Source: Pseudomonadales bacterium
GTDB lineage: Bacteria; Pseudomonadota; Gammaproteobacteria; Pseudomonadales; UBA5518
NCBI GenBank assembly: GCA_022072145.1
Contig: JAJVIG010000005.1
Location: forward strand, 62,001 to 126,000
Reading direction: 5' to 3'
Length of the DNA: 64,000 bases
Shown here: positions 48,143 through 58,257 of the stretch, piece by piece
Layout of the letters: the number at the start of each line of letters is the position of its first letter
Position numbering within the stretch: the first letter of the stretch is position 1
Translations under genes and position numbers: made by a program
The notes under the pieces: generated by a model
Told to the model about the DNA's origin: nothing
Database searches by the model: none
Seen by the model: the letters and a program-made list of their open reading frames with translations, nothing else

Positions 48143-49351
48143 GTGGCAAGAGCATTGGAAGGCGTACGGGTCATCGACCTGACGGTATGGTTCCAGGGCC
48201 CCGTGTCGGCGCAGTACCTGGCCGACTTCGGCGCCGAAGTGATCAAGGTCGAGCGCCCGCAGGGCGGTGACCAGGCGCGCGGCGTGCGCAGCATCAAGTC
48301 GCTCGAGATCGGCGACTGGAACCAGTACTTCCTGGTCATCAACCGCAACAAGAAGAGCCTGGTGATCGACCTGCGCAAGCCCGAGGGGCAGCAGATCATG
48401 TACCGCCTGGTCGAGAAGGCGGACGTGTTCCTGTCGAACATGTCGCCCGAACTGCTCGCGGGCTGGGGGCTTTCCTGGGACAAGCTGCGCGCGATCAATC
48501 CGCGGCTGGTCTACGCCACGAACACCGGCTACGGGCGTTTCGGCGGCGTGTCGCGGCCTTCCTTCGACATGACGGTACAGGCGCTCACCGGCATCATGGC
48601 GCGCCTCGGCGAGCCGGGCGAGCCGCCGATCTACCTAGGGATGGGTTCCGGTGACGCCTACGGCGGCATCATGTCGGCGTTCGCGATCGCCACCGCGCTG
48701 TACCAGCGCAACCGCTGCGGCCACGGCCAGTGCATCGATGCCTCGCTCTACGGCGCGCAGCTCTACCTCGGCGCGCCGCAGTTGCAGGCCTACCTGGCAG
48801 GCAACGAGGACCGCGCGCTGCAGCATTCGCGCCGCGCGGCGCCGAATCCGCTGTGGAACCTCTATCCCGCGCGCGGCAAGTGGGTCTACGTCTGCGAGCG
48901 CAACGAGGACGCACGCTTCGCGTTGTTCGCCGAGGCCTTCGGCGACGCCGCGCTGGCGAATGATCCCCGCTTCGCCGGCGCCGATGCGCGCGCGCGCAAC
49001 AACACCGCGCTGATCGACGCGCTCGATGCGCTGGCGGGCGCGCTCGACCACGAGGCGCTGCTCGCGGCGCTCGAGCTGCGCGGACTGGCGTGCGCAGCGG
49101 TCAACACGCTGGCCGACGTGATCCGCGACGAGCAGGCGTGGGACAACGACTACCTGATGAAGGCCTGGTGCGAGGAAGTGCGACGCGAGGTCGAGGTGCG
49201 CGGATTGCCCGTCACGCTGTCGAAGACGCCGGGACAGATCGATTCGCTGGGTCCGCAGCTGGGCCAGGACACCGAACTGCTGATGATGGACCTGCTCGAG
49301 TACTCGTGGGACGAGATCGAGGCGTTCAAGGCGGCGGGCGCGATCCCCTGA
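48143..49351 (+). CDS. CaiB/BaiF CoA-transferase family protein
   Basis: VIDLTVWFQGPVSAQYLADFGAEVIKVERP; Asp in GSGDAYGG. Confidence 0.9.
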   Translation: MARALEGVRVIDLTVWFQGPVSAQYLADFGAEVIKVERPQGGDQARGVRSIKSLEIGDWNQYFLVINRNKKSLVIDLRKPEGQQIMYRLVEKADVFLSNMSPELLAGWGLSWDKLRAINPRLVYATNTGYGRFGGVSRPSFDMTVQALTGIMARLGEPGEPPIYLGMGSGDAYGGIMSAFAIATALYQRNRCGHGQCIDASLYGAQLYLGAPQLQAYLAGNEDRALQHSRRAAPNPLWNLYPARGKWVYVCERNEDARFALFAEAFGDAALANDPRFAGADARARNNTALIDALDALAGALDHEALLAALELRGLACAAVNTLADVIRDEQAWDNDYLMKAWCEEVRREVEVRGLPVTLSKTPGQIDSLGPQLGQDTELLMMDLLEYSWDEIEAFKAAGAIP

Positions 49352-49399
49352 TCGCGCCCGCCGGTGGGATTCAACGACACGGGCAACGGTGGTACGACG

Positions 49400-50308
49400 A
49401 TGAGCGAGACGGTACAGGCGAAATGGGGCGAGTGGAGCTCCCCCGGTGGCGAAGGCCTCGACAATTTCCTCGAGATCCTCTACGAGAAGAAGTTCCACCA
49501 GCGGCTCGGCGGCGGCGTGGCGCGCATCACGCTGAACAAGCCCGACAAGATGAACACGCTGACGCTGGCGACCGTGGAGGAGATGTTCCGCGCCTTCTAC
49601 GACGCGAACCACGACCCGATGATCGGTGTGATCGTGGTGGCGGCGAAGGGCAAGCATTTCGGCGCCGGCGGCGACGTCGAGTGGGAGCGCTGGGGCCTGC
49701 GCGGCGCGTTCTACAACCGCTACCCGCACAACCGGCTGATGCGCATGTCGCGCAAGCCGATCATCGCGCAGGTGCAGGGCTACTGCATCGCCGGCCACAA
49801 CCACATGGCGTACTGCTGCGACTTCACGATCGCCGCCGAGAACGCGATCTTCGGCCAGGCCGGCCCGCGCGTGTCGTCGCCGGCCGACGGTTTCTTCGTG
49901 CCGTACCTGACCAAGGTGGTGGGCGCGAAGAAGGCACGCGAGCTGTGGATGCTGTGCCGCAAGTACAACGCGCAGCAGGCGCTCGACATGGGCCTGGTGA
50001 ACACGGTGGTGCCGCTCGATCGCCTCGAGGCCGAGGTGGACCAGTGGTGCGAGGAGATGCTCGCGCTCAGCCCCGGCTGCCTCGAGGTACTGAAGGCGTC
50101 GTTCGACCAGGAGATGGACGGCTACCGCGAGCAGTGCGTCACCTCGGCGGCGATGTATCCGGACTGGTTCGACATGCCCGAGGGCAAGGAAGGCGGGCCC
50201 GCGTTCCTGGCCAAGCGCACGCCCGGGTTCTGGGACATCCGCAAGCGCGAGGCGGAACTGCGCCAGCAGCTGCTCGACGAATACGAAGCGCGTCACCCGA
50301 AGAAGTGA
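49400..50308 (+). CDS. MenB/BadI-like crotonase (candidate ring-forming or ring-cleaving hydrolase)
   Basis: FTIAAENAIFGQAGPRVSSPADGF...KKARELWMLCRKYNAQQALDMGLVNTVVPLDRLEAE closely resembles MenB. Confidence 0.82.
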   Translation: MSETVQAKWGEWSSPGGEGLDNFLEILYEKKFHQRLGGGVARITLNKPDKMNTLTLATVEEMFRAFYDANHDPMIGVIVVAAKGKHFGAGGDVEWERWGLRGAFYNRYPHNRLMRMSRKPIIAQVQGYCIAGHNHMAYCCDFTIAAENAIFGQAGPRVSSPADGFFVPYLTKVVGAKKARELWMLCRKYNAQQALDMGLVNTVVPLDRLEAEVDQWCEEMLALSPGCLEVLKASFDQEMDGYREQCVTSAAMYPDWFDMPEGKEGGPAFLAKRTPGFWDIRKREAELRQQLLDEYEARHPKK

Positions 50309-50333
50309 TGCCTGGGCGCGGGAGGAGTCGGAC

Positions 50334-51500
50334 GTGGAACTGAAGGACAAGGCGTGCATCGTCGGCATCGGGGAGACCCGCTATTGCCGCAAGCCGGGCT
50401 CCGGCATGAGCGAGGAGGCGCTGCAGCTGGCGGCATCGCGCGCCGCGCTCGAGGACGCCGGCCTGAAGGGCCGTGACATCGACGGCATCCTGGCGTTTCC
50501 GAACGTCGGCAAGTGCGAGGCGCTGGCCGCGAACCTCGGCAGCGAGAACCTGCGTTTCGCCGCCATCATCCACATGGGCGGCGCGACCCCGGTGGCCTCG
50601 TTGCGCCTCGCCGCGATGGCGATCGCGACCGGGCAGGCGAACCACGTGCTGATCCCGGGCGGCTGGAACGGCTACTCGGGCGCGCGCGTGCGCCAGACGG
50701 TCTCCACCGACAAGCATTCGCTGCCGGGCGGCGGCATCGCGTGGGATTACTACCTGCCGCACGGCCTGACCGCGCCGCCGCAGTGGTACGCGTTGATGGC
50801 GCGCCGCCACATGCACGAGTACGGCACCACGCACGCGCAGTTCGGCGCGGTCGCGGTGGCGATGCGCCGCCACGCGCAGCTCAACCCGGGCGCCGTGATG
50901 TGCGGCAAGCCGCTGACGATCGGGGAATACCTCGCCTCGCCGATGCTCGCCGACCCGTACCGCGTCAACGACTGCTGCCTCGAGACCGACGGCGGCACCG
51001 CGGTGATCGTGACCTCGCCCGAACGCGCGCGCGACCTCGGCAAGCCGCCGGTCTACATCATGGGCGCAGCCGCCGGCCAGCCGTACCCGGCCGACGAGAT
51101 CACGAACCGCCGTGACTTCCACCGCACCGGGCTGACGATCGCCGCGCCGGAAGCGTTCCGCATGGCCGGCGTCACGCCGGCCGACGCCGACTTCGCGCAG
51201 ATCTACGACTGCTTCACCTTCGAGGTGATCCAGCAGCTCGAGGAAGCCGGCTTCTGCCGGCGCGGCGAGGGCGGCTCCTTCGTCGAGAACGGCGCGATCG
51301 AGCTCGGCGGCCGGCTGCCGGTCAACACGCACGGCGGGTTGCTCTCGGAGGCGCACTCGCTCGGCATCGGCCATATCGTCGAGGCGGTGAAGCAGCTGCG
51401 CGGCGCCGCCGGCGCGCGCCAGGTCGAGGGCGCCCGGATCGGCGTGGTCACCGGCTGGGGCGATTTCGGCGACGGCAGCATCGCGATCCTGCGGCGCTAG
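50334..51500 (+). CDS. Thiolase-fold (SCP2/Ltp2-like) protein without recognisable nucleophilic Cys
   Basis: IVGIGETRYCRKPGSGMSEEALQLAASRAALEDAGL; IIHMGGATPVASLRLA; NTHGGLLSEAHSLGIGH. Confidence 0.85.
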   Translation: MELKDKACIVGIGETRYCRKPGSGMSEEALQLAASRAALEDAGLKGRDIDGILAFPNVGKCEALAANLGSENLRFAAIIHMGGATPVASLRLAAMAIATGQANHVLIPGGWNGYSGARVRQTVSTDKHSLPGGGIAWDYYLPHGLTAPPQWYALMARRHMHEYGTTHAQFGAVAVAMRRHAQLNPGAVMCGKPLTIGEYLASPMLADPYRVNDCCLETDGGTAVIVTSPERARDLGKPPVYIMGAAAGQPYPADEITNRRDFHRTGLTIAAPEAFRMAGVTPADADFAQIYDCFTFEVIQQLEEAGFCRRGEGGSFVENGAIELGGRLPVNTHGGLLSEAHSLGIGHIVEAVKQLRGAAGARQVEGARIGVVTGWGDFGDGSIAILRR

Positions 51501-51517
51501 GCAGAGGAGAGCACACG

Positions 51518-51943
51518 ATGAGCCAGGATACGGTTGCCTGCGACAAGCCCTTGCCCGCGCTCGACGGCCTGAGCGGGCAGTTCTACGGCTGGTGCCGCCA
51601 GGGGGAGCTGCGCTTCCAGCGCTGCACGGGCTGCGGCGCGTTCCGCCACGTGCCGCGCGAGATGTGCCCGCACTGCAATTCGATGGAATGGGAGTGGGCG
51701 CGCTCCAGCGGCCGCGGCACGGTCTACACGTGGACCGTGGTCGAGCGTGCGCTGCACCCGGCGTTCGTGAACGCCACCCCGATCGCGCCGGTGGTCGTCG
51801 AGATGGAAGAGGGGGTGCGCCTGCTGTCGACGCTGGTCGATTGCGCGCCCGCGGATCTCGCGATCGGCATGCCGGTGGAGGTGGTGTTCGAGGCCGTGAC
51901 TCCCGAGGTCACGCTGCCGCGCTTCCGCCGCGCGGCGCGCTGA
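51518..51943 (+). CDS. DUF35 OB-fold/Zn-ribbon protein
   Basis: FQRCTGCGAFRHVPREMCPHCNS plus OB fold. Confidence 0.9.
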   Translation: MSQDTVACDKPLPALDGLSGQFYGWCRQGELRFQRCTGCGAFRHVPREMCPHCNSMEWEWARSSGRGTVYTWTVVERALHPAFVNATPIAPVVVEMEEGVRLLSTLVDCAPADLAIGMPVEVVFEAVTPEVTLPRFRRAAR

Positions 51944-51990
51944 CCCGCTCCGCCGTACCCGACGAACCCAAGCACAGGAGAACCGCAACG

Positions 51991-52770
51991 ATGGCGCTGG
52001 AACTGCCCGAGACCTTCACCTACGAGAAACGCGGCCGCATCGCGATCATGACCGTCAACCGGCCGCGCGCGATGAACGCGTTCACGACCGAGATGCTGGC
52101 GGCGATGGACGCCTGCTTCGCCGATTTCCAGAAGGACGACGACCTGTGGGTCGCGATCCTGACCGGCGCCGGCGACAAGGCCTTCTGCGCCGGCATGGAC
52201 CTGGCCGAGGCGATTCCCCGCCTGAACTCGGGCGAACAGCTCGGCTACGAGGACCACACGAAGCGGCCGTTCTCGGACGTGTTCAAGCCGATCATCGCGG
52301 CGATCAACGGCTTCTGCATCGCCGGCGGCATGGAGTTCATGCAGGGCACCGACATCCGCATCGCGGCCGAGCACGCGACCTTCGGGCTCGGCGAGGTGCG
52401 TTTCGGACTGGTTCCCACCGGCGGCACGCACGTGCGCCTGCCGCGGCAGATCCCGTGGGCGGTCGCGATGGAGCTGCTGCTCACCGGCGAGAACATCGAC
52501 GCGCGCCGCGCCTGCGAGATCGGGCTGATCAACCGCGTGGTGCCGCGCGAGCAACTGATGGACGAGGCGCTGCGCATCGCGGAGAAGATCTGCATGAACA
52601 GCCCGCTGGCGGTGCGCACCGCGAAGGAGATCGTGGTTCGCCAGGCCAACCTCGAACCCGGCTTCGTGCTCGAGAAGGCGATCGGGGCACGCGTGTTCGG
52701 CTCGTACGACGCGACCGAGGGGCCGAAGGCGTTCATGGAGAAGCGCAAGCCCGAATTCAAGGGCCGCTGA
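51991..52770 (+). CDS. Enoyl-CoA hydratase/isomerase family protein
   Basis: IAIMTVNRPRAMNAF, AFCAGMDL, INGFCIAGGMEFMQGTDIRIA. Confidence 0.9.
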   Translation: MALELPETFTYEKRGRIAIMTVNRPRAMNAFTTEMLAAMDACFADFQKDDDLWVAILTGAGDKAFCAGMDLAEAIPRLNSGEQLGYEDHTKRPFSDVFKPIIAAINGFCIAGGMEFMQGTDIRIAAEHATFGLGEVRFGLVPTGGTHVRLPRQIPWAVAMELLLTGENIDARRACEIGLINRVVPREQLMDEALRIAEKICMNSPLAVRTAKEIVVRQANLEPGFVLEKAIGARVFGSYDATEGPKAFMEKRKPEFKGR

Positions 52771-52798
52771 TCCCGCGACCACCACGGAGGACCAGACG

Positions 52799-53866
52799 AT
52801 GGCGCTGCGCGTAGAGACGGTGATGATGGGGCCCGACACCGGCCAGTACGCCGGCAAGGGGCAGGCCGTGACCGGCATCGCGCGCATCGCCACCGATGCG
52901 CGCCGGCTCGAGGCGCTGGGCTTCGACGGCATCACCGCGCCCGAGGCCGGGCACGACCCGTACCTGCCGCTGGCCTTCGCCGCCGAGCACACCGGGCGGG
53001 TGCGCCTCGGCACCAACGTCGCTATCTCGTTCCCGCGCAGCCCGATGGTCACCGCGCAGCTCGCGTGGGACCTGCAGAACTACTCGGGCGGGCGCTTCGC
53101 GCTCGGCATCGGCACCCAGATCAAGGGCCACAACGAGCGCCGCTACGCGACGCCGTGGCCGTCGGCACCCGGGCCGCGCATGCGCGAGTACGTGCTGTGC
53201 CTGCGCGCGATGTTCCGTTCGTTCCAGAACCCGCGCGCGCCGGAGTACTTCGAGGGCGAGCACTACCGTTTCACGATGCTGCCGCCGTTCTTCAATCCGG
53301 GGCCGATCGGGCACCCGCAGGTGCCGATCCACGTCGCCGCGGTGAATCCGTACATGGCACGCATGGCCGGGGAGATCTGCGACGGGCTGCGCCTGCACCC
53401 GGTGGCGACCTTCGCCTACACGCGCGACGTGCTGCTGCCGGCGATCGCCGCGGGCGCGGCGCGCGCGGGGCGCGAGGCGGCGGCGTTCGAGCTGATCGGC
53501 GCGCCGTTCCTCGCGTTGGGGAGCAACGAGGAAGAATTGCGCAAGTCGATGGATGCGCTGCGCCAGAACATCTCGTTCTACGCCTCGACGCGCTCGTACC
53601 ACGCGGTGCTCGCCTTCCACGGCTGGGAAGACGTCGGCATGGAACTGCACCGCCTGTCGCTGGCCGGCAAGTGGGCCGAGATGCCGGCGCTGATCACCGA
53701 CCAGATGCTCGAACAGTGGGCGGTGATCGCGCTGTACGAGGACTTCGCCGAACGCCTGCGCGAGCGCGCGCAGGGTGTGTTCGGCACGGTGCTGATCGAC
53801 CTGTCGGCGGCGGCGCGCGCCGACGACGAATTCGTGCGCGAGACCGTGCGTCGCCTGCACGCCTGA
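52799..53866 (+). CDS. LLM-class flavin-dependent oxidoreductase
   Basis: Luciferase-like barrel: FPRSPMVTAQLAWDLQNYSGGRFALGIGTQ. Confidence 0.87.
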   Translation: MALRVETVMMGPDTGQYAGKGQAVTGIARIATDARRLEALGFDGITAPEAGHDPYLPLAFAAEHTGRVRLGTNVAISFPRSPMVTAQLAWDLQNYSGGRFALGIGTQIKGHNERRYATPWPSAPGPRMREYVLCLRAMFRSFQNPRAPEYFEGEHYRFTMLPPFFNPGPIGHPQVPIHVAAVNPYMARMAGEICDGLRLHPVATFAYTRDVLLPAIAAGAARAGREAAAFELIGAPFLALGSNEEELRKSMDALRQNISFYASTRSYHAVLAFHGWEDVGMELHRLSLAGKWAEMPALITDQMLEQWAVIALYEDFAERLRERAQGVFGTVLIDLSAAARADDEFVRETVRRLHA

Positions 53867-53896
53867 GCCATACCGATCGAACCACGGGGTAACACG

Positions 53897-55147
53897 ATGA
53901 CCGCACCGACCACCGCGACCGGACCGCTCGCCGGGCTGCGCGTACTCGACATCTCGACCATGCTGGCCGGCCCGTACGGGGCTACGCTGCTCGGCGACCT
54001 CGGCGCCGACGTGATCCGTGTCGAATCCCACTACGGCGACGAGAGCCGCCACCTCGGCCCGAAGCGCGGCACCGAGCGCGGACCGTACCTGAGCCTCAAC
54101 CGCAACAAGCGCGACATCGTGATCGACCTGCAGCAGGGCGACGCGCGCGAGGTGTTCGCGCGGCTGGTGCGCACCGCCGACGTGCTGATCACCAACATCC
54201 GCGAACCCGCGCTCAGCAAGCTCGGCCTGAACTACGAGCAGGTCGCCGAACTGAAGCAGGACATCGTCTGGGTGGGCGTCACGGCGTTCGGTCCGGACGG
54301 TCCCTACGCGGGGCGGCCCGGCATCGACTTCCTCGCCCAGGGCTACGCCGGCGTGCTGGCGCTGAACGGCGACCCCGACGGTGCGCCGGTGCGCACCGGC
54401 TTCCCGGCCGTAGACGTGATCACCTCGCTGCTGGTCGCCAACGCGGCGCAGGCGGCGCTGCGGGTGCGTGACCGCACCGGCGAGGGCCAGCGCGTCGAGG
54501 TCTCGCTGCTGGATTCGCTGATGCACGCGCAGGCGAGCTCGATCGGCGCCTACCTCACCACCGGCGAGGCGCCGGTGCGCACCGGCAACCGCAGCCTCTA
54601 CTTCGCGCCGTCGGGCGTCTACCCCACGCGTGACGGCGGCCACGTCGTGATCACCACGCCGGGCGAGAAGTTCTTCGGCAAGCTGTGCCGCGCGCTCGAG
54701 GTCGACTGGGACACCGATCCGCGCTTCCACGACATCACGGCGCGGCTCGTGAACCAGGACGAGCTCGATCGCGTGGTGTCCGAGCGCACCAGCGCGTACA
54801 CGCGCGAGGAACTGATCCCCAGGCTGGTCGCGGCCGACGTGCTGACCGCTCCGATCAACCAGGTCGAGGACGTGGTGCACGATCCGCAGATCCTGCACAA
54901 CAACATGATCGTCTCCACCCAGCACCCCGCGCTCGGCGAGCTGCAGCTCACCGGCGTGCCGATCCGCTTCTACCGCACCCCCGGCAGCGTGCGCCTGCAT
55001 CCGCCGATGCTGGGCGAGAACACGCGCGAGCTGATGGCGGAGCTGGGCTATTCGGTCGCCGAGGTCGATGCGCTGATCGCTGCCGGGCTGGTGGCCGACA
55101 CCGCCGACATCGAGGCGAGGCGCGCGGCACGCCGCAAGCCCTCCTGA
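53897..55147 (+). CDS. CaiB/BaiF CoA-transferase family protein
   Basis: VLDISTMLAGPYGATLLGDLGADVIRVES; Asp in PAVDVITS. Confidence 0.9.
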   Translation: MTAPTTATGPLAGLRVLDISTMLAGPYGATLLGDLGADVIRVESHYGDESRHLGPKRGTERGPYLSLNRNKRDIVIDLQQGDAREVFARLVRTADVLITNIREPALSKLGLNYEQVAELKQDIVWVGVTAFGPDGPYAGRPGIDFLAQGYAGVLALNGDPDGAPVRTGFPAVDVITSLLVANAAQAALRVRDRTGEGQRVEVSLLDSLMHAQASSIGAYLTTGEAPVRTGNRSLYFAPSGVYPTRDGGHVVITTPGEKFFGKLCRALEVDWDTDPRFHDITARLVNQDELDRVVSERTSAYTREELIPRLVAADVLTAPINQVEDVVHDPQILHNNMIVSTQHPALGELQLTGVPIRFYRTPGSVRLHPPMLGENTRELMAELGYSVAEVDALIAAGLVADTADIEARRAARRKPS

Positions 55148-55159
55148 TCCCGCGCCGGG

Positions 55160-56038
55160 TCAGCGCGGCGCGTGCAGCGTCGCCGCGGGTGCGCGCCCGC
55201 GCGGATCGGCGTCCTGCGTCGAGAGCAGGATCACCTCGATCTCCTCGGTGATGTCCTCCTGGCGCTGCGCGTTCCACGCGAGCCGCAGCCGCGCGCGGTC
55301 CTCGTCGAGCTTCTTCAGCGCCTGGTCCATGTGCAGGTGGCGCTGGCGGTTCTCGGCCATCAAGGAACTGAACAGCACCTCGTTCAGCGCCGCATGCAGG
55401 TACTGCGCGGCGAGCGCGGGCCGCAGTTCGTGCGCCTCGACGTGCAGCAGTGGCGCGAAGGCGCGTCGCGGCGCCGCCGGCAGGTTGTGCACCGGCAACA
55501 GCTCGCGCAGGCGTACCGCGCCGCTCGCATCGCAGTGATGCAGCGCGCTCAGCGCGCAGCCCGCCCACTCGGGCGCGTTCTGCAGCGCACCGAGTTCGCG
55601 CGTCAACCGCGCCAGCACGCGCGGCACCTCGTCGGCGACGCTCGCGCCGGGCAGCGCGAGCAGGGCTTCTCCCGCGTCCTCCAGCCGGCTGCCGAGGCGC
55701 TGGCCGATGGCGAGCCACGCCGGTGGCGCCGCGCGCTTCGCGCACAGCGTGTCGCGCGCGCGCAGCAGCGTTTCGTTGAAGTCGCCGCAAAAACCCTGCT
55801 CCGAGCCGACCACGATGCAGATCTCGCGCGCGGGTGGCGCGGCGGCGGCAGGGTCGGGGTGCCAGGCGAGGAACTCCGCCAGCGCGTCCTCGATGCCGCG
55901 CACCATGCGGCGCTGCGCGTGCAGGAACTCCTGCAGCGTGTGCGTTTCCATCAGCGCCAGGGCGCGCATCGCCGACATCACGCCGGCGATGTCGTCGAGC
56001 GCGCCCAGATGGTGCGCGAGTTCATGCCGACGGCTCAC
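55160..56038 (-). CDS. atpG: N-type F-ATPase gamma subunit
   Basis: [18 protein letters not shown] and operon position. Confidence 0.85.
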   Translation of the reverse strand: MSRRHELAHHLGALDDIAGVMSAMRALALMETHTLQEFLHAQRRMVRGIEDALAEFLAWHPDPAAAAPPAREICIVVGSEQGFCGDFNETLLRARDTLCAKRAAPPAWLAIGQRLGSRLEDAGEALLALPGASVADEVPRVLARLTRELGALQNAPEWAGCALSALHHCDASGAVRLRELLPVHNLPAAPRRAFAPLLHVEAHELRPALAAQYLHAALNEVLFSSLMAENRQRHLHMDQALKKLDEDRARLRLAWNAQRQEDITEEIEVILLSTQDADPRGRAPAATLHAPR

Positions 56039-57518
56039 GCGTTCCTTCCCCGAGGGCGGTTCTCACCGCGTTCACCCAGTCGGCGCGCTCGCTGCCCAGT
56101 GACGGTCCGTGGGCGCCGATCGCTCCCAGCAGTTGCGCGAGGCGCGAGCGCAGCTGCTGCGGGTCCAGGCCGTCGAACATCCCCTCGTTGCAGGCGATCA
56201 GCCAGGTCAGGTGCTGCTCGGGCGCCAGCGGCGACAGCCGGTCCTGCTTCAGCAGTTCGCGCAGCAGCCGCCCGCGGCGGATGCGCGCCTCGACGCTCGC
56301 CTCCAGGCGCGAGCCGAAGCGCGTGAAGATCTCGAGCTCCTGGAACTGCAGGTAGTCGAGCTTCATGCGGCCGGCCTCGGTCTTGATCGCGGGATGCTGT
56401 GCCTTGCCGCCGATGCGCGAGACCGAGCGCGTGACGTCGATGGCAGGCAGGAAGCCGGCGGCGAACAGCCGCGGGTCGAGGTAGATCTGGCCGTCGGTGA
56501 TCGAGATCAGGTTGGTGGGGATGTAGGCGGAGATCTCGCCCTGTTCGGTCTCCACCAGCGGCAGCGCCGTCATGCTGCCGCCGCCGCTGGCGGCGGCGAG
56601 GCGCGTGGAGCGCTCGAGCAGCCGCGAATGCAGGTAGAAGATGTCGCCCGGATACGCCTCGCGTCCCGGCGGGCGGCGCAGCAGCAGCGACAGTTCGCGG
56701 TAGGCGCGTGCGTGCGTGGTGAGGTCGTCGTAGACGATCAGCACGTCGCGGCCGGCCCACATCCAGCCCTCGGCGATCGCGCAGCCCGCGAACGGCGCGA
56801 TGTACTTCAGCCCCGGCGTGGCGCTGGCCTCGGCGACCACCACGCAGGTGTAGGCGAGCGCGCCGTGGCGGCGCAGCGTCTCCACGGTCGCGACCACGGT
56901 CGAGCGCTTCTGGCTGATCAGCACGTAGACGCACAGCACGTTGCGCCCGCGCTGGGCGATCACGGTATCGAGCGCCAGCGCGCTCTTGCCGGTGCCGGCG
57001 TCGCCGATGACCAGCTGGCGCTGGCCCTTGCCGATCGGGATCATGGTGTCGACGATCTTGCAGCCGGTGACCAGCGGGCGATCGACGAAGTCGCGCTGCG
57101 GGATCTGCGGCGACGGCGGCTCGAGCGCGCGGCGCGCGCTGGGGCGGATCGGCGGCCCGTCGTCGAGCGGATTGCCGGTCGGGTCGATCACGCGCCCGAG
57201 GTGGTCGTCGCCGGTGCCGATGTCGAGCGTGCGGCCGCCGAGAAAGGCCGCCGCGCCCGCCGCCAGCCCGTCGCGGCCGTTGCCGTGGTCGAGCAGGATC
57301 GCGCCGATGCGTTCCGCGCCCAGGTGGAACACCAGCCCGCGGCTGCCGTCCTCGAAGTGCAGCACCTCGTCCATCCCGGCCGACGGCAGTCCCTCGATCC
57401 ACGCGATGCCGTCGCCGACGGCGATCACGCGCCCGCGCTCGGCCACCCGCAGCCGCGGTGCGTAGCCGTCCAGCCAACTGGCCTGGCGCGCGAGGCCCGA
57501 GGGGCTCTCAGTCGCCAT
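56022..57518 (-). CDS. atpA: N-type F-ATPase alpha subunit
   Basis: [36 protein letters not shown]. Confidence 0.92.
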   Translation of the reverse strand: MATESPSGLARQASWLDGYAPRLRVAERGRVIAVGDGIAWIEGLPSAGMDEVLHFEDGSRGLVFHLGAERIGAILLDHGNGRDGLAAGAAAFLGGRTLDIGTGDDHLGRVIDPTGNPLDDGPPIRPSARRALEPPSPQIPQRDFVDRPLVTGCKIVDTMIPIGKGQRQLVIGDAGTGKSALALDTVIAQRGRNVLCVYVLISQKRSTVVATVETLRRHGALAYTCVVVAEASATPGLKYIAPFAGCAIAEGWMWAGRDVLIVYDDLTTHARAYRELSLLLRRPPGREAYPGDIFYLHSRLLERSTRLAAASGGGSMTALPLVETEQGEISAYIPTNLISITDGQIYLDPRLFAAGFLPAIDVTRSVSRIGGKAQHPAIKTEAGRMKLDYLQFQELEIFTRFGSRLEASVEARIRRGRLLRELLKQDRLSPLAPEQHLTWLIACNEGMFDGLDPQQLRSRLAQLLGAIGAHGPSLGSERADWVNAVRTALGEGTREPSA

Positions 57519-58257
57519 GGCGCGCGGCGCCGTCGAAGGCGCTCGCCTCGTCGGCGAGGTCGAGCTGCAGGTGCCACGGGCCGAGCGAGACGCGCAGCCC
57601 CGCGAGCAGCGCCGGGTCCTGTTCGAACAGCGGCGACAGCCGCGTGCCCAGGCGCTCCGACAGTGCGTCGGTGATGCGCGCGCGCAGCGCCTCGTCGAGC
57701 GCGAAGGCGCTGGTCACCCGCACGCTGGCCGCCGGGTCGGCGAGCGCATCGCGCAGGCCGCGTACCTGCTGTTCACCGAGCGAACCGAGGTCCTCGAGCA
57801 GCAGCTCGACCAGATGCTCCTCGAGCGCCGGGGTGGCGAGGCGTGCGAGCAGCGCCGCGGTGAATCGCCGCGCCTGCGCCAGCGCGCGGACCTCGAGCTC
57901 GCGCTGCAGTTCGCGCGCGTGGTGCGCCTCGACCGCCGCGTGGCGTGCCTTCTCCTCGTGGCACTCCTGTTCGATTTCCTCTAGGCGCCGTGTGCGTTCG
58001 CGCCCGAACTCGGCCTCGAGCGCGACGCGCGCGGCGGTCTTCTCGCGGTTCCACTCCGCCAGGCGGTCCTCGAACTGCGCCTGCAGCGCGCGCGCGTTCT
58101 CCTCGCTGGCGCGGGCGTCGGCGAGCGTGCGCTCGACGCCCTCGCGCCGCGCGCGCAGCGTGTCCATGACCGGGCGGTACAGGAAGCGCTGCAGGATCCA
58201 TACCAGCGCGAGGAAATTGACGATCTCCAGCGCGAAGGTCGTCCAGTCGATGTTCAT
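57508..58257 (-). CDS. atpF: N-type F-ATPase b subunit with delta-like C-terminus (249 aa)
   Basis: [35 protein letters not shown]-terminal [24 protein letters not shown]...[13 protein letters not shown]. Confidence 0.85.
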   Translation of the reverse strand: MNIDWTTFALEIVNFLALVWILQRFLYRPVMDTLRARREGVERTLADARASEENARALQAQFEDRLAEWNREKTAARVALEAEFGRERTRRLEEIEQECHEEKARHAAVEAHHARELQRELEVRALAQARRFTAALLARLATPALEEHLVELLLEDLGSLGEQQVRGLRDALADPAASVRVTSAFALDEALRARITDALSERLGTRLSPLFEQDPALLAGLRVSLGPWHLQLDLADEASAFDGAARHGD

